The notes under the pieces are model-generated. The model was given only the letters and a program-made list of their open reading frames with translations, searched no databases and had not been told where the DNA came from. A program made the translations under genes and the position numbers. A stretch of DNA of 64,000 nt from Vaginella massiliensis. Lineage in GTDB: Bacteria > Bacteroidota > Bacteroidia > Flavobacteriales > Weeksellaceae. The stretch covers positions 889,207 to 953,206 of the forward strand of contig NZ_LT593746.1 in the NCBI RefSeq assembly GCF_900089075.1. Direction: 5' to 3'. Positions 62,701 to 64,000 of this stretch are shown here, piece after piece; within the stretch, counting starts at the first letter, position 1, and each line of letters begins with the position of its first letter.

Positions 62701-64000
62701 GCCGATGTATTGCGAAAAGCAATGGGTAAAAAACAAAAAGATGTTTTGGACAAGATGAAACCAAAATTTGTTGATCAAGCAGCAGCAAAAGGTCATGATC
62801 CCAAAATTTTAGAGAAAATCTGGACCGATTGGGAAGCCTTTGCATCCTACGCCTTCAACAAATCGCACTCGACTTGTTATGCTTGGGTAGCCTATCAGAC
62901 GGCCTACCTCAAAGCTCATTATCCAGCAGAATACATGGCAGCAGTATTGTCGAATAATATGAACGATATCAAGCAAGTGACTTTCTTTATGGAAGAATGC
63001 AAACGCATGGGCTTGAAAGTGTTGGGTCCAGATGTAAACGAATCGATTGTGAAATTCAATGTGAACGAAGATAATGCCATACGATTTGGTATGGGAGCGA
63101 TAAAAGGTGTAGGAACAGCTGCCGTAAATTCCATCATATCAGAACGAGCAGAAAACGGCGCATTCCAATCCATTTTCGATTTTGTAAAGCGAGTTGATCT
63201 TCGAACAGTGAATAAAAAAACAATAGAAAATCTGATTCTTGCTGGCGGTTTCGATCAGTTCCCTTTTCATAGAGGACGCTATTTTTATATAGAAGACGGA
63301 ACCAGCAGTTTGGAGAAAATTATAAAATACGGAGCAAATTATCAGGCTCAAAAAGGCAGTGCGCAGACCTCTTTGTTTGGCGATGCACTAGGCGAAGTAG
63401 AAGATGTTGTTCCTCATCTGCCAGATTGCGAAAAATGGAACATGGTACAGCAATTGGCAAAAGAAAAAGAAGTGGTCGGGATGTATATTTCGTCGCATCC
63501 GTTAGATGATTTCAAAAACGAGTTGGCTTTGGTGACCAATATGAGCCTTCAAAAATTGAAGGGGAACGAAGAAAACTTGTTGGATCGAGAGCTTTCGATT
63601 GGTGGAATTATGAGCAATGTACAACACCGAATTGCCAAAAGCGGAAACGAATACGGTAGTTTTACCTTTAGCGATTATACCGATCAATACGAATTTACCT
63701 TGTTTGGCGAAGACTACCTCAAATTCAAACATTTCTTGAGCGAAAACCGATTTCTCAACATTCGGTTGAGTTTCTCACAACGCATCTACAAAGACAAAGA
63801 AGGAAACATAAACAGCAGCCGAATGTTTACCAAAATCATCAAAATGCAACTGTTGAGTGAGATTTTAACCCAAAACACCGACAGCCTTACACTCACCGTG
63901 AAATTAGACGATCTTTCTGAAGAATTGATCGAACGTCTGATGGAGCTGATTATGAAGTATCAAGGAGACAAGAAACTGAACTTCTATATCATTGATAAAG
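59719..64000 (+). CDS. dnaE: DNA polymerase III alpha subunit with fused exonuclease domain, cut by right edge
   Basis: A frame open from the ATG at 59719 to base 64000, at least 1,427 residues. The first 200 or so form a DnaQ-like 3'-5' exonuclease: FDTETTGLP at the start and HNATADVEATTR near residue 173. Then come a PHP domain (AHLHNHSQFSVLQ, about 262), the polymerase core with PDIDIDFDD (about 687) and RPGPLEYIP, and an OB-fold region near the end. One polypeptide would thus both copy and proofread DNA. The stop is outside the window. Confidence 0.93.
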   Translation, partial: MYLIFDTETTGLPKDYNAPITDTDNWPRCIQIAWQLHDEMGRLIDHQDYLIKPDGFDIPYDSERIHGISTALATEKGIALQEVLEKFNHALTQTKFVVGQNVGFDLKIMGAEFYRNKVENQLHEMPVLDTCTEVTAELLKLPGGRGGRYKLPTLTELHEYLFGVPFSEAHNATADVEATTRCFFELVRQGVFTREELQVEEDYFDRFEQENPTQISSLGLNHVNLKQASQAIAEQQAKDSPATDVPEISQEVVIQFQQAKFAHLHNHSQFSVLQSTISVKNLVAAAAKNKMPAVALTDHGNMMGAFLFNAEVQNYNKVVKAKNESLVAEGKTPTEVPIKPIIGAEFFVCEDHLDKTKKDNGYQIVFLAKNKNGYHNLAKMASIAYTEGFYYVPRIDRQLVEKYKDDLIVLSGNLQGEVPNKILNLGEKQAEEALLWWKEMFADDFYIELMRHQQEDENRVNQTLIEFSRKHQIKTIATNNTYYVDQEDSNAHDILLCVRDAEKQSTPIGRGRGYRFGLPNQEYYFKSEDQMKDLFKDLPDAIINIQEIIDKVEEYTLYRDVLLPKFDIPTEFINHEDDLDGGKRGENAYLRYLTYEGAKKRYDELTDEIRERLDFELATIEKTGYPGYFLIVQDFIAEARRRGVSVGPGRGSAAGSAVAYCLGITNLDPIQYDLLFERFLNPDRVSMPDIDIDFDDEGRSLVMDYVIDKYGANQVAQIITYGTMAAKSSIKDTARVLDLPLYEANRIAGLIPNMKLSKIFSLDDQALKGALRTEELEAVQELKRLASGSDLASQTIRQAQVLEGSVRNTGIHACGVIITPDDITNFVPVTTAKDSDLYVTQFDNSVAESAGLLKMDFLGLKTLTLIKDTVKLVKMRHGIDLDPDNFPIDDVKTYELFQRGETIGVFQYESPGMQKYMRELKPTVFADLIAMNALYRPGPLEYIPSFIRRKNGEEEITYDLEAMEEYLAETYGITVYQEQVMLLSQKLADFSKGDADVLRKAMGKKQKDVLDKMKPKFVDQAAAKGHDPKILEKIWTDWEAFASYAFNKSHSTCYAWVAYQTAYLKAHYPAEYMAAVLSNNMNDIKQVTFFMEECKRMGLKVLGPDVNESIVKFNVNEDNAIRFGMGAIKGVGTAAVNSIISERAENGAFQSIFDFVKRVDLRTVNKKTIENLILAGGFDQFPFHRGRYFYIEDGTSSLEKIIKYGANYQAQKGSAQTSLFGDALGEVEDVVPHLPDCEKWNMVQQLAKEKEVVGMYISSHPLDDFKNELALVTNMSLQKLKGNEENLLDRELSIGGIMSNVQHRIAKSGNEYGSFTFSDYTDQYEFTLFGEDYLKFKHFLSENRFLNIRLSFSQRIYKDKEGNINSSRMFTKIIKMQLLSEILTQNTDSLTLTVKLDDLSEELIERLMELIMKYQGDKKLNFYIIDK

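Overview
The window comes from a member of the Flavobacteriales (Bacteroidota), most likely a Weeksellaceae-type genome, though the genus cannot be fixed from sequence alone. The evidence is AT-rich DNA, TAnnTTTG-type -7 promoter elements, gldB and gldC next to nadE, a DnaE polymerase with a fused DnaQ-like exonuclease, and a CTnDOT-type conjugation module. No rRNA, tRNA or CRISPR array was seen.

Positions 1 to about 39,100-39,490 belong to an integrative conjugative element (ICE) whose left end lies outside the window. From left to right it holds: (i) an iron/siderophore cargo island (about 0.4-8.5 kb) with an AraC regulator, two half-size ABC exporter-fold transporters, a siderophore-interacting flavin reductase, a secreted alpha/beta hydrolase, a membrane protein and a short-chain dehydrogenase, resembling IrtAB/YbtPQ importers; (ii) mobC-mobB-mobA on the minus strand, then a 750-bp non-coding oriT-like region with a long hairpin; (iii) the transfer operon traA to traQ (13.2-28.9 kb), split between traD and traE by an inverted, AT-richer two-gene Hachiman antiphage system (hamA-hamB); (iv) two small helix-turn-helix proteins and a long structured 5' leader before a degenerate receiver-domain protein; (v) a leftward block with a PRTRC cassette (ThiF, B, F, C and a frameshifted E), small unknown genes, a DUF932 protein and SSB; (vi) a tyrosine integrase at the right end.

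From 39.5 kb onward the window is chromosomal backbone: a DPP-IV-like peptidase with an ArsC-like protein, RluF-type pseudouridine synthase, a second S9 peptidase, an acetyl-CoA hydrolase/transferase, a trans-sulfuration enzyme, nadE, a lipoprotein with a duplicated HGxPGHRCDIPVGAPL motif, gldB-gldC, tsaB, a DUF423 protein, a TPP riboswitch controlling a TonB-dependent receptor (probably for thiamine), alaS, an M23 peptidase with a MerR regulator, and the exonuclease-DnaE fusion, which runs off the right edge.

In the ICE, MobA/MobB and the oriT region would start DNA processing, MobC would couple it to the TraE-TraQ channel, and the integrase would handle excision and integration. The siderophore island and Hachiman are cargo for iron acquisition and phage defence. 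The most interesting items for follow-up are the Hachiman insertion inside the tra operon, the ICE-borne siderophore importer, the frameshifted PRTRC cassette, the structured leader at 30.1-30.3 kb, and a short motif repeated near several ICE transcription units.
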